Shown here in pieces: positions 1-8,580 of a stretch of 64,000 bases of DNA. How positions within the stretch are numbered: the first letter of the stretch is position 1; each line of letters starts with the position of its first letter. The stretch spans positions 2,666,001 through 2,730,000 of the forward strand of contig NZ_UGNW01000001.1 of NCBI RefSeq assembly GCF_900452515.1, given 5' to 3'. Source of the DNA: Legionella birminghamensis. Its GTDB lineage: Bacteria > Pseudomonadota > Gammaproteobacteria > Legionellales > Legionellaceae. The notes below the pieces were generated by a model. It was not told the DNA's origin. It saw only the letters and a program-made list of their open reading frames with translations, and searched no databases. The position numbers were made by a program, and so were the translations under genes.

Positions 1-495
1 GCCTCCAAAAAAGCAATTAAGCGCTATCTATCCAACAACCCGAATAAGGTCAATCCGATTCTTCACCAGAATAAGTCTTTTGTATTTTTTCAGAATCTGA
101 AAAAGAAAGCTGCGCTTGGCGCTCAGGGGATGGCATTGACACCGGGCTATTCACTGGCAATTGATCGCAAATGGATCCCGCTTGGCGCCCCCCTGTGGTT
201 GGTAACCAAAGTACCTGATCAAAATGAACAGCAACAGAAACAATTCAAACGTTTAATGATTGCACAGGACACTGGAGGAGCAATTCGCGGACTCGTGCGA
301 GGGGACATTTACTGGGGAGCCAGTGAAAAAGCTGCTTATCTCGGTGAGCACATGAAAAACCAGGGCCGCTATTGGCTGCTGCTGCCTAAACACGCAGTGC
401 ATAAAATACAGTACAATTATTTTTCTACCAAAGTTAAATTAGTTGTCCAGGCTTTAAAGCATTGGCCTGCATGGATTAAGCACTCAATAAGATAG
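1..495 (+). CDS. mltA: MltA, membrane-bound lytic murein transglycosylase A (C-terminal part)
   Basis: The reading frame is open from base 1, so the 5' part lies outside the window. The visible 164 residues match the end of the MltA family: a VFF-containing strand, then GAQG-x-LTPG, SLAIDR and IPLGAP, then the 3D-domain signature AQDTGGAIRG, whose Asp is the catalytic acid in this family. MltA cleaves the MurNAc-GlcNAc bond of peptidoglycan with formation of the 1,6-anhydro product and is normally an outer-membrane lipoprotein facing the periplasm; the lipobox is not in view. The TAG stop is followed directly by a GC-rich palindrome and a tandem-repeat array. Confidence 0.9.
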   Translation, partial: ASKKAIKRYLSNNPNKVNPILHQNKSFVFFQNLKKKAALGAQGMALTPGYSLAIDRKWIPLGAPLWLVTKVPDQNEQQQKQFKRLMIAQDTGGAIRGLVRGDIYWGASEKAAYLGEHMKNQGRYWLLLPKHAVHKIQYNYFSTKVKLVVQALKHWPAWIKHSIR

Positions 496-823
496 GGAAT
501 GGACCCCGCGGTCACGCCGCGGGGATTCGGGTTTTCTTAGGCTGCGGGGATACGGATATTCTTAGGCTGCGGGGATACGGGTTTTCTTAGGCTGCGGGGA
601 TACGGATATTCTTAGGCTGCGTGGATTCGGGTTTTCTTAGGCCGTGGGGATACGGGTATTCTTAGGCTGCGGGGATACGGGTATTCTTAAGCCGCAGGAT
701 ACGGGTATTCTTAGGCCGCAGGATACGGGTATTCTTAGGCCGTCAGGTATACGCGCTGTGCGGCATTGTATCCCCGCGGCATCGACCGCGGGGCCCATTC
801 TTCTAAATCAATTAAACCTCATC
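496..823. repeat. Intergenic repeat region: 25-bp tandem array between inverted GC-rich palindromes
   Basis: This stretch holds no convincing gene. At 501-530 lies a CCGCGG palindrome ending in GGGGATTCGG. From 521 to about 743 there are nine consecutive units of 24-25 bp with the pattern GGGGATACGG, G[T/A]TATT or GTTTT, CTTAGGC[T/C]GC. At 768-797 the same palindrome recurs in the opposite orientation and ends GCGGGGCCCA. The unit begins with the right arm of the palindrome, so the array looks like an expansion of that arm. There are no unique spacers, so it is not a CRISPR. Confidence 0.9.
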
Positions 824-1369
824 TCAAGAAACCTTCGTAAAAGTACAAGATCCCTTAAAAGTTTCGCCAATAGAGTTTGTGTTATTATATAACACAGCCT
901 TAATTTTCATCACCAGCATATTATCATTCAGTGATAAAGTGGCTTCTGAAATAAGTGTTATAAGGTTTTTATCATCATTGCCAGTATGGACGGTTGTTGC
1001 ATTTGCAGTTAATTTGGTTTTAGTTGGATTCCAGGTAAAACGCACTTGTGTATTATCATAAGTAGCTTTACTTGAAGAAGCCATTGTAGTCATGGCTCCG
1101 TATATAAATTCCTGGCCGTCCAGAGAAATGTACTCATCAGATTGATCTATTTCCATTGGTACCGATCCATCGATATCGCTGCATGTCCCTATCCAATTTC
1201 CAGAGAAGTTCGCAGCTTTAATTTGCGAGTTAGCTGATATAGCAGTTTGCTCTTTGGATTTTAACAAATTTTTATTTGCAAATATTAGACTCTGCAATGC
1301 ACTACCCGCATTGGCTGTGCTGACGACAGCTGCTCCCAAGAGAACAGTCGCAATGGTTTTATGTAACAT
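824..1369 (-). CDS. Small secreted protein of unknown function
   Basis: A 181-residue protein that I do not recognise. It starts with a clear Sec signal peptide: MLHKT, then the hydrophobic run IATVLLGAAVVS, with probable cleavage after ANA near residue 22. The mature part has GNWIGTC near residue 60, followed by alternating polar and hydrophobic segments typical of a small beta-rich periplasmic or secreted domain. Two cysteines, in GTC and GSCTF, could form a disulfide. I chose the ATG at 1369, which has TGGAGA at a good distance; a TTG one codon upstream is possible. The gene is bracketed by repeat regions on both sides, which suggests accessory DNA. Confidence 0.7.
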   Translation of the reverse strand: MLHKTIATVLLGAAVVSTANAGSALQSLIFANKNLLKSKEQTAISANSQIKAANFSGNWIGTCSDIDGSVPMEIDQSDEYISLDGQEFIYGAMTTMASSSKATYDNTQVRFTWNPTKTKLTANATTVHTGNDDKNLITLISEATLSLNDNMLVMKIKAVLYNNTNSIGETFKGSCTFTKVS

Positions 1370-1417
1370 CAAAATCTCCAGTGGTTATGTTTATTGCTTA
1401 AATGTGATGGAGGGAGT

Positions 1418-1602
1418 GGACCCCGCGGTCGCAGCCCATAGGTATCTACAAATCTCTGAAAACACAGTCTGCACTAAGCTTCTACGTCCCTCGGCTTGTC
1501 CGAGGGAACCAGAAGACTCATAGAGAAACACTGGACCCTGCGGACAAGCCGCAAGGCGTAGGGCATGTGTAGATAGCTATGGGCTGCGACCGCGTGGCCC
1601 AT
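1418..1602. repeat. MITE-like composite repeat, family 2 copy C
   Basis: The two ends form an inverted repeat. The left end reads CCGCGGTCGCAGCCCATAGG followed by TATCTACA; the right end reads TGTGTAGATAGCTATGGG followed by CTGCGACCGCG. Inside are a perfect hairpin TCCCTCGG-CTTGT-CCGAGGGA (1487-1507) and a CTGCGGACAAGCCGCA segment. A homologous copy in opposite orientation lies at 51701-51841, sharing CAGACTGTGTTTTCAG and CAAGCCGAGGGA. The element fills the gap between the small secreted protein gene and the His-rich membrane protein gene and has no coding potential. Confidence 0.75.
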
Positions 1603-1617
1603 TTCCCCAGGAACAAC

Positions 1618-3312
1618 TTATTTAGAGCCCATCCCATAATTTGCAGGAGGCGCAGAAGGGGTCGGTCCCGTGTATAGATTGGGATATAAGCTATAGGGCG
1701 TTGGCTCAGAAGAACCACCTAGAATATGCTGATCATCCCGTACCTCTCCTGTGGCCGTATAAGGCTGGGGCTGAGCACTAAAGAAATGTGTCTGCCCTCC
1801 TCCTGTTGAAGGATGATGGTGATGATGCGTTGGCGCTTGACCATATGGCTGAGAATAGCCGTTGTAAGGGCCTGAATAATGTTGTTGAGGTTGTGCCCTC
1901 AATGAATACAATACACCATTCAATTCAAACTGGGTGGCTTCGCCGTTACGCAAGCGGCTAATTTGTTCGAAGTAGTAATCATGACTGACATAACGATTCT
2001 GAGCAGTTGGCTCTGCATAATGCTTATCTTTTTCTACACGCTGTGCAGCTATGTCCCGTTGCAATTGTGCATACACATGATTCAAGGCATTCGTTACAGC
2101 TATGGGATCGAGACCTTTAGCCTGGAGGTTCCAAACTTCGCTCTCGCTTAACTGGTATAAATGCATCAGAGAAAAATGCTTGTCCCCTGCTTTTGCTACA
2201 ATGAGATTACCAGCGCGAATATCCCGAATAGTATTCAAGTGTTCCTGAATTTCCTGGCCAGATTTAGTAAACCAGCGCGCCCATACCGATGGAATTTTTT
2301 TATGGTTGGAGCCTGAGTTTTTCTTATCCAATTTTGCCATTTCCAGACGCAATGCGATGATTGCCATCACTGCCTGGAAAGGATCAACTCCCTTTGCTTC
2401 CAGATTCTGTGACTCTTCTGGTGTTAACCTGAAGCGGTATGCATCATTTGGATCGATAGCATTGGGATGATTTTTCTTAATACAATAATCCTGTACTGCA
2501 TTGGTAATAAACGCGACTCCAGCTGCTCCCAGTATTGTCATCACTACAATACCAGTAATAGCGATACCAATAGGGTTACTGATTCCCGCGCTAAATGCTA
2601 ACCACATCAGCGGCGTTGAAAGCAAAAAAGTTCCTACAAGGGCACCGGCAGCAGCACCTGCGATCATGCTGGCAAGTGAAACAGCCGCCTGTAACCACCC
2701 CTCATTAAAATACATACGTTCCAGGTTACTACAGATTTTCTGAAGAATATAATAGAGGGCGATAAATGTTAAAACAGCTGCAACTGCGGCTAACAGGATG
2801 AGTAAAAGCATTGCCAGCGCTTCACCATTATTTTCCCCGTCATGATCATGGTGGCCGCAGCAGCCATCATAATGGGCATGGTGGCCATGAGAATGCAACA
2901 TCATATCCCACATCAACCAGGTAAATAGAAAATCACTGTGATTGGCATAGTAGCAATCGTAATCACGATATGGATGATAATGTATATCGATATTCAGGAA
3001 GAGAGGATAGCCGCTGTAATTGTAATAGCTGTTGCGAAAACTGGCAGGCAGCCTGACAAACTCAGGGACAGAATTGCAAAAACTGTAAAGAACCCGGAGA
3101 ACTTTATTCTGATCGTCTGATGAGAGCTGTTTCCATGGGCTTAGGGGGGCGTTCAAAGCATGATAGACACGTCTGGCCAATTCCTGAAATATCTCTTCCT
3201 GAGTCAACCGCTGATAGGTGGTCGGATTTCTTCCATGCTCTTTAAGGTGTTCATAATCACCGGATAAATTTAAAAACAACTTAGCCATATCATTTTCGGT
3301 AAATACTGCCAT
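1618..3312 (-). CDS. His-rich integral membrane protein of unknown function
   Basis: A 564-residue protein with no family that I recognise. Residues 1-130 are soluble and rich in Tyr. Residues 140-157 form a dense His/Asp/Cys cluster containing HSHGHH, a CC pair and HHDHD, which looks metal-binding. Hydrophobic stretches follow at about 165-192, 206-230, 236-245 and 249-272; the middle ones are Gly/Ala-rich. After the membrane part, two copies of a motif occur: LTPEESQNLEAKGVDP (about 296-311) and LSESEVWNLQAKGLDP (about 388-403), both followed by helical sequence. The last 100 residues are rich in Pro, Tyr, Gln and Gly and include a run of five His. A translocated effector is conceivable, but nothing proves it. 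Confidence 0.65.
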   Translation of the reverse strand: MAVFTENDMAKLFLNLSGDYEHLKEHGRNPTTYQRLTQEEIFQELARRVYHALNAPLSPWKQLSSDDQNKVLRVLYSFCNSVPEFVRLPASFRNSYYNYSGYPLFLNIDIHYHPYRDYDCYYANHSDFLFTWLMWDMMLHSHGHHAHYDGCCGHHDHDGENNGEALAMLLLILLAAVAAVLTFIALYYILQKICSNLERMYFNEGWLQAAVSLASMIAGAAAGALVGTFLLSTPLMWLAFSAGISNPIGIAITGIVVMTILGAAGVAFITNAVQDYCIKKNHPNAIDPNDAYRFRLTPEESQNLEAKGVDPFQAVMAIIALRLEMAKLDKKNSGSNHKKIPSVWARWFTKSGQEIQEHLNTIRDIRAGNLIVAKAGDKHFSLMHLYQLSESEVWNLQAKGLDPIAVTNALNHVYAQLQRDIAAQRVEKDKHYAEPTAQNRYVSHDYYFEQISRLRNGEATQFELNGVLYSLRAQPQQHYSGPYNGYSQPYGQAPTHHHHHPSTGGGQTHFFSAQPQPYTATGEVRDDQHILGGSSEPTPYSLYPNLYTGPTPSAPPANYGMGSK

Positions 3313-3394
3313 AAACTTACCTCATACTGCGAGTTAAACTAATCCTCAGGATAAAAGTCTTTCCTTGTTTTTATCCCGGGTATTGGTTTAAAAG

Positions 3395-5272
3395 TTAATG
3401 TTTGTCAACTTTGGCTTTAGCCACCAAATTATTGACGTACAGATCGTAATCCATTAATCCATAATTTGCTTCTATTTGTTGTGCCAAACTGGCTTGTTGT
3501 TCTTTGTCCAGATTTTTCAGTTTACCATCGGTAATCTTTTTCAGGCGAACGATAACGAAATCACCATTTAATAATTTTCTACCATCCTGACTATTTGGCT
3601 TGGCCAGACTAAACGCAAGATCGTTGATCATGGCTTCGGCCTTGTCTGTGTCACGGGTGGCATTGTCAATTTCCTGCCATTTTAACTGGTTAGCTGCAAT
3701 TAACTTCTCGTCTTCCGAGGAATCCAGTTTAGTGGATAATAAATTGGTGCCTAACGCTTTTGCCTTGTTGGCCGCGTTCTGCAAAGCCAGGCGATTGATG
3801 ATATCTTCACGTACTTCAGCTAAGGGCTTTTCACTGGCCGCTATGTGTTTTTTAACACGCAGTACCAGAACGCTATCGCTATCTAACTGAACAGGTTCAC
3901 TGTTATTGCCAAGCTTCAACACATCATGGCTAAAAGCAGTATTAACCACTTGACGATTTTTACCCAGTTCAGAATCATCGCCCTCTCGGCTTAATGGCTG
4001 CGTTTGCTCAATCTTGAGCTTTAATTCATCAGCTACAGGTTCCAGCGAATCAGGGCTCTGGTAGCTGAGATCGGTCAGTTGTTCAAGTAATTGAGCATAG
4101 CGAGCCTGCGATAATTCAGTCATTAATTGATCTGCAATCTGCTCTTTTACTGAATCAAAAGGTTTTAGTTGGGCAGGTTTGTAGTCGATTAATTTAAAAA
4201 TTTCAAAGCCATTGCTGCTGCGGAACGGTGCCGAAATCTGCCCTGGCGTTGTTAAATCAGATAAGGCTTTATCGAATTGGGTCTGTCCTGCCATTATCCA
4301 GGGTAATACACCGTCATTGTTAATAGATAACTTATCAGCTGACATTGTTTTTACCCACTGCGAAAACTGCATTGGATTATTTTGCAATGCCTGAAATGCT
4401 TCATCGGCATTCTGTTTCACCTGGTCAACTGCCTCATCCGAAGCGTCAGCTGGAAGCGCAAACAGGATGTGGGCCACTTTCCATTGAGCGGGTGTCAGGA
4501 AATTATTTTGGTTTTCCTCGTAATAACGCTTCACTTCCTCGTCATTGATTTTTAGATTTTTTCGCACATCCTGCATGGACAAACGAACGTAGTTGATCAC
4601 CACTTTTTCGGGTGAAATAAATTCTTTTTTATGGCTGTTGTAAAAAGCGTCTACCTGTTCATTACTTATCTGCGATTTATCCATAAATGATTTGGTAGAA
4701 ATTTGCAGATAATCATAATCCCTTGTCTGCATGTATAATTTCACAAAACGCTTTACTTCCCCGGGCAAGGCAAAGGCTGTACCGATGAAAGCAAAACGCT
4801 GCTGGTTAAGAAGCATGCCCTGACGCACTTCCTGCTGGAAGGATTCGGGTGTAAACATAGCACCGCTAAGTGCCTGCTGGTAACGCTCGGCGGAGAAATG
4901 GCCGTCCTGCTGAAACTGTGGAATACTTTGAATTGCAGCATTAGCCTGCTCGAAACTGACCTCAAAGCCCGCCTTCTTGGCAGCCTGTACAGTCACCTCA
5001 TTCATTATCATCCCATCAAGCACTTCTTTTTTCAGTGCCATGTCGCTTTCTGTCGACATTTCAGATGGATCGCGCTGCTGGCGCGCGCGTCGATAATTCA
5101 CTTCAAAGGCCTGCTTGGTAATCGGCTGATCATTGACCGTAACTTCCACATCAGAAGCCTGGTGGGATTGCATATAATAATCGACCCCGAATAAAGTAAA
5201 TGTTACGGCAATCAGAATTATAACTATCCAGGCCACAAGACCTTGTATACGTTCGTTCAGCTTCTGCAACAT
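3395..5272 (-). CDS. ppiD: PpiD, periplasmic membrane-anchored folding factor
   Basis: The 625-residue length is typical of PpiD. An N-terminal anchor at residues 13-31 is followed by a SurA/PpiD-type N-domain and a parvulin (PPIC) domain at about 263-363. PpiD is an inner-membrane chaperone at the Sec translocon exit that assists folding of secreted proteins. The parvulin domain keeps the fold signature (VAHILF, GVLPW, NGFEIFKL) but lacks the usual GYH-type histidine, in line with the inactive parvulin domain known for this family. It follows hupB and two tRNA genes, as in other gammaproteobacteria, but a strong terminator upstream of it implies its own promoter. Confidence 0.92.
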   Translation of the reverse strand: MLQKLNERIQGLVAWIVIILIAVTFTLFGVDYYMQSHQASDVEVTVNDQPITKQAFEVNYRRARQQRDPSEMSTESDMALKKEVLDGMIMNEVTVQAAKKAGFEVSFEQANAAIQSIPQFQQDGHFSAERYQQALSGAMFTPESFQQEVRQGMLLNQQRFAFIGTAFALPGEVKRFVKLYMQTRDYDYLQISTKSFMDKSQISNEQVDAFYNSHKKEFISPEKVVINYVRLSMQDVRKNLKINDEEVKRYYEENQNNFLTPAQWKVAHILFALPADASDEAVDQVKQNADEAFQALQNNPMQFSQWVKTMSADKLSINNDGVLPWIMAGQTQFDKALSDLTTPGQISAPFRSSNGFEIFKLIDYKPAQLKPFDSVKEQIADQLMTELSQARYAQLLEQLTDLSYQSPDSLEPVADELKLKIEQTQPLSREGDDSELGKNRQVVNTAFSHDVLKLGNNSEPVQLDSDSVLVLRVKKHIAASEKPLAEVREDIINRLALQNAANKAKALGTNLLSTKLDSSEDEKLIAANQLKWQEIDNATRDTDKAEAMINDLAFSLAKPNSQDGRKLLNGDFVIVRLKKITDGKLKNLDKEQQASLAQQIEANYGLMDYDLYVNNLVAKAKVDKH

Positions 5273-5327
5273 TATTGGAGTTCCATTATTGATTGTTTAC
5301 AAGAAAATAATTCGCTAAAAACCAGAT

Positions 5328-5353
5328 AAAAAAAACGCGCCATACGGCGCGTT
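5328..5353 (-). terminator. Rho-independent terminator after tRNA-Asp
   Basis: Read on the minus strand: AACGCGCC, loop GTAT, GGCGCGTT, then a run of T. The perfect 8-bp GC-rich stem (5334-5341 with 5346-5353) lies 5 bases after the CCA end of tRNA-Asp and should end the hupB-tRNA transcript. Confidence 0.9.
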
Positions 5354-5357
5354 AATT

Positions 5358-5434
5358 TGGCGGAGTGGACGGGGCTCGAACCCGCGACCCCCGGCGTGAC
5401 AGGCCGGTATTCTGACCAACTGAACTACCACTCC
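5358..5434 (-). tRNA. tRNA-Asp (GTC)
   Basis: A 77-base cloverleaf including an encoded CCA. The acceptor stem is GGAGTGG with CCACTCC, the T arm carries GGTTCGAGCC, and the anticodon loop reads CTGTCAC, giving anticodon GTC. Confidence 0.96.
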
Positions 5435-5440
5435 AATTCT

Positions 5441-5516
5441 TGGTGGGTGCTGCAGGGATCGAACCTGCGACCCTCGCCTTGTAAGGGCGATGCTCTCCCA
5501 GCTGAGCTAAGCACCC
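5441..5516 (-). tRNA. tRNA-Val (TAC)
   Basis: A 76-base cloverleaf with encoded CCA. The acceptor stem is GGGTGCT with AGCACCC, and the anticodon loop contains TTACAAG, giving anticodon TAC. It begins 6 bases after the hupB stop codon and 6 bases before tRNA-Asp, so it is probably processed from a hupB transcript. Confidence 0.96.
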
Positions 5517-5522
5517 GAAAAC

Positions 5523-5801
5523 TTACGCTTCTTGCACAGCCTCTTTCAGAGACTTTCCTGCTTTAAACTTAGCAACTCTTGACGCTTTAATTTCAATCTG
5601 TTCGCCAGTTTGTGGGTTTCTTCCAACACGGGCAGAACGGTTACCAGTTGAAAAAGATCCGAATCCTGGTAAAACCACCTGATCACCACTTTTGAGTGCA
5701 TCAATAATGGTAGACATAAACATTTCAAGAACTCGTCCAGCATCAGCTTTAGTGACACCAGAACCGTTTGCAATAGCTTCTACCAATTCAGTTTTGTTCA
5801 T
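5523..5801 (-). CDS. hupB: HU, beta-type nucleoid DNA-binding protein
   Basis: A 92-residue histone-like protein. The HU/IHF signature is present: MNKTELVEAIA at the start, the core VVLPGFGSF, and the DNA-bending arm RNPQTGEQI with a conserved Pro at the tip. HU dimers bind and bend DNA non-specifically and compact the nucleoid. It lies between lon and the Val/Asp tRNA genes, its usual neighbourhood in gammaproteobacteria. A candidate sigma-70 promoter is seen upstream. Only 6 bases separate its stop from tRNA-Val, so mRNA and tRNA appear to share a transcript. Confidence 0.96.
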   Translation of the reverse strand: MNKTELVEAIANGSGVTKADAGRVLEMFMSTIIDALKSGDQVVLPGFGSFSTGNRSARVGRNPQTGEQIEIKASRVAKFKAGKSLKEAVQEA

Positions 5802-5839
5802 CTTTTCCCCTATCAGTTATTCATCCTTCCATGAGGCGA

Positions 5840-5868
5840 ATTTAATCAGAATCTTTTGCCTCAGTCAA
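5840..5868 (-). promoter_or_regulatory. Candidate sigma-70 promoter of hupB
   Basis: On the minus strand, TTGACT (5863-5868) and TTAAAT (5840-5845) are spaced by 17 bases. The predicted start is about 30 bases before the hupB ATG. This is a consensus match only. Confidence 0.5.
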
Positions 5869-5927
5869 GCAGTCACTTCCTTGGGTTGCCCGCCAGTAGC
5901 GGACAACGGTGTGAACTATACTCGGTA

Positions 5928-8381
5928 TTAATGGGTATGTAAATCCTTATTTTCATTTTTTTTTGTAGTTTTTTCTGAAATGACTTCTTTGGCTTCTGAA
6001 TTGTCAGATTCTGGAACAACAACAAGCGGGCTGCGCTGTAATGCAAGCTCTAAAACCTGCTCAATTGTTTTTACCGGATGAATGTGTAATTTCTTCAATA
6101 CATTATCTGGTATTTCTTCCAAATCCTTACGGTTCTCTTCAGGGATAATGACATGCTTAATACCGCCACGGTGAGCCGCCAGCAATTTTTCCTTTAGGCC
6201 GCCAATAGGAAGCACCTGCCCTCGTAATGTAATCTCACCAGTCATGGCAACATCAGCCCGAACGGGGATATGCGTCACGACTGAAACCAAGGCTGTACAC
6301 ATTCCAATACCTGCGCTTGGACCATCTTTAGGGGTAGCCCCCTCTGGCACATGCACATGGAAATCGTTCTTGTCATAGAAATCATCACCAATCCCAAAGG
6401 ACTTGGCGCGACTTCTCACTACAGTCATTGCCGCATGGATAGACTCCTGCATCACCTCTCCCAACTGTCCGGTATGCGTTGTTTTTCCTTTACCGGGCAT
6501 CATTGAGGCTTCAATGGTTAACAGTTCTCCACCGACGCTGGTCCAGGCTAATCCGGTTACTTGTCCAACCTGATCAAACTCCTCAGCGAGACCATAGCGG
6601 AACTTTTTCACGCCAAGATATTTTTCAATATTTGTTTTTGAAACCGTGACTTTTTTGGTCTTTTTGCTGCTGAGAATATCTTTGACCACCTTACGGCAAA
6701 TACCAGCAATGTCCCGTTCGAGATTACGTACCCCGGCCTCACGGGTATAGTGTCGAATAATTTCGCGTACCGCACCTTCATTGATAATTAACTCATTCTC
6801 CTTGAGTCCATTAAGAACCATTTGTTTGGGAATGAGATAGGTTTCTGCAATATTTACTTTTTCATCTTCGGTATAGCCTGCAAGTCGAATAACCTCCATT
6901 CTATCGAGCAATGGTGCAGGAATCTCAAGCGAATTGGCGGTAGCAATGAACATGACATCGCTCAAATCATAATCGACTTCCAGATAATGATCGCTGAATG
7001 TATGGTTTTGCTCAGGGTCCAGCACTTCCAACAAGGCAGAGGCTGGATCACCACGGAAATCCATGGCCATTTTATCCACCTCATCCAGCATGATCAGCGG
7101 ATTTTTAACACCCGCTTTACAGAGCTTCTGGATGATCTTACCAGGCATAGAGCCAATATATGTTCTTCGATGTCCTCGAATTTCTGCCTCATCGCGCACA
7201 CCGCCCAACGCGATTCGGATAAAGGTTCTACCGGTTGCATTGGCGATGGATTGGCCTAAGGATGTTTTACCGACCCCTGGAGGTCCGACCAAACAAAGGA
7301 TGGGGCCTTTCATACGCTTGACCCGCTGTTGCACTGCCAGATATTCAATAATTCGTTCTTTTACTTTTTCCAGGCCGTAATGTTCTTTGTTTAGCAGGTT
7401 TTCAGCTTTGCGCAAATCAAACTGAATTTTATTCTTACGCTTCCAGGGCACGCTCAACATCCAGTCCAGATAGTTACGAATAACAGTGGCTTCAGCAGAC
7501 ATGGGCGACATCATTTTTAGCTTATGTAATTCAGCCATGGACTTTTCTTTGGCTTCTTTGGGCATACCGGCTTTCTTGATTGAGTTTTCCAATTGCTCAA
7601 TCTCGCTGCCTTCTTCACCCATTTCTCCCAATTCTTTCTGTATTGCCTTAATTTGCTCATTCAGGTAATACTCTCTCTGGCTTTTCTCCATCTGACGCTT
7701 AACACGGCCACGGACTCTTTTTTCAACCTGAAGCAGATCGATTTCGCCTTCAATTGCCCCCATTAGCCGTTCAAGCCGGACACCGATTTCCAGAGTTTCC
7801 AACAGCTCCTGTTTATCGTCGACCTTCAAAGTTAAATGTGCAGCTATCGTATCAGCCAGGCGGCCTGGCTCTTCTATACCAGCAAGTGAACTTAACACTT
7901 CGGGCGGGATTTTTTTATTTAATTTGATATATTGCTCAAACTGGGACATTAATGAGCGCATTAATATCTCAATTTCCTGGGGATTGACTTCTCCAACCAC
8001 CTCGTCCACTTCTTCAAGCAGCGCTTCAAGATAGCCCTGATCTTGTTTATAGCTTTTTACATGAGCCCGTTTTTCGCCTTCTACCAGCACTTTAACGGTG
8101 CCGTCAGGCAATTTTAACAATTGTAATACGCTGGCTACAGTGCCTATGTTGTAAACATCAGAGGGCGATGGATCGTCGTTGGATGATTTGCGCTGGGCAA
8201 CGAGAAATATTTGCTTGTTATCAACCATGGCAGCTTCTAATGCTTTGATTGATTTTTCCCGTCCTACAAATAAAGGAATCACCATATGTGGATATACCAC
8301 AACATCTCTGAGAGGCAGGACAGGCAGATATGAGAACTCATCATTCTCAGGAGATGGGATTAGTTCATTTTTACTAGACAT
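5928..8381 (-). CDS. lon: Lon ATP-dependent protease
   Basis: An 817-residue LonA-type protease. Residues 18-210 are the substrate-binding LAN domain, followed by a coiled-coil segment. The AAA+ module has Walker A GPPGVGKT at 366-373 and Walker B LDEVDK near 432-437. The C-terminal serine-lysine protease domain has the catalytic Ser in KDGPSAG (Ser689) and the catalytic Lys in [10 protein letters not shown] (Lys732). Lon degrades misfolded and regulatory proteins in the cytosol. It lies downstream of clpX; the gap of about 200 bp contains two large inverted repeats, so lon may be transcribed or attenuated separately. Confidence 0.98.
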   Translation of the reverse strand: MSSKNELIPSPENDEFSYLPVLPLRDVVVYPHMVIPLFVGREKSIKALEAAMVDNKQIFLVAQRKSSNDDPSPSDVYNIGTVASVLQLLKLPDGTVKVLVEGEKRAHVKSYKQDQGYLEALLEEVDEVVGEVNPQEIEILMRSLMSQFEQYIKLNKKIPPEVLSSLAGIEEPGRLADTIAAHLTLKVDDKQELLETLEIGVRLERLMGAIEGEIDLLQVEKRVRGRVKRQMEKSQREYYLNEQIKAIQKELGEMGEEGSEIEQLENSIKKAGMPKEAKEKSMAELHKLKMMSPMSAEATVIRNYLDWMLSVPWKRKNKIQFDLRKAENLLNKEHYGLEKVKERIIEYLAVQQRVKRMKGPILCLVGPPGVGKTSLGQSIANATGRTFIRIALGGVRDEAEIRGHRRTYIGSMPGKIIQKLCKAGVKNPLIMLDEVDKMAMDFRGDPASALLEVLDPEQNHTFSDHYLEVDYDLSDVMFIATANSLEIPAPLLDRMEVIRLAGYTEDEKVNIAETYLIPKQMVLNGLKENELIINEGAVREIIRHYTREAGVRNLERDIAGICRKVVKDILSSKKTKKVTVSKTNIEKYLGVKKFRYGLAEEFDQVGQVTGLAWTSVGGELLTIEASMMPGKGKTTHTGQLGEVMQESIHAAMTVVRSRAKSFGIGDDFYDKNDFHVHVPEGATPKDGPSAGIGMCTALVSVVTHIPVRADVAMTGEITLRGQVLPIGGLKEKLLAAHRGGIKHVIIPEENRKDLEEIPDNVLKKLHIHPVKTIEQVLELALQRSPLVVVPESDNSEAKEVISEKTTKKNENKDLHTH

Positions 8382-8411
8382 AATAAACCCTTATTCAGAC
8401 TACAATCCGTT

Positions 8412-8521
8412 TATTCCTCGAGCGTTAACATGCAATTTGCATGCCTCGAGGAATACAATTTAAAGGCGGATAGCATTTGAATGCAGGTAGTGTCTACCTG
8501 AATTTGCAATAGCCTCCGCCT
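8412..8521. repeat. Two consecutive large inverted repeats in the clpX-lon gap
   Basis: The first is TATTCCTCGAG (8412-8422) pairing with CTCGAGGAATA (8445-8455); its loop contains a second palindrome CATGCAA-T-TTGCATG (8429-8443). The second (8464-8521) has arms AGGCGGA and TCCGCCT and a central CAGGTAG-TGT-CTACCTG stem, with mostly paired sequence between. Neither has a T-run on the minus strand, so they look more like RNA-processing or attenuation structures, or operators, than simple terminators. Confidence 0.7.
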
Positions 8522-8580
8522 ACAACCTGAGGTTTTTCAAGTTTTTGCTGAAAAGCAGACACTAAAGCAAATTCCTGAAT

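Noticed and set aside
521-743. CRISPR array
   Set aside because: The units are contiguous 24-25 bp tandem copies with no unique spacers, and there are no cas genes nearby.
644-892. Open frame with repeated DTGILRPQ-type residues
   Set aside because: It is a translation of the 25-bp non-coding array; the unit is not a multiple of three, so the frame is chance.
5357-5566. Open frame over tRNA-Asp and tRNA-Val
   Set aside because: It lies across two clear tRNAs and the hupB 3' end on the opposite strand.
8464-8580. Heat-shock (sigma-32) promoter upstream of lon
   Set aside because: A CTTGAAAA box is present on the minus strand near 8536, but no CCCCAT-type -10 box follows at 13-15 bases.
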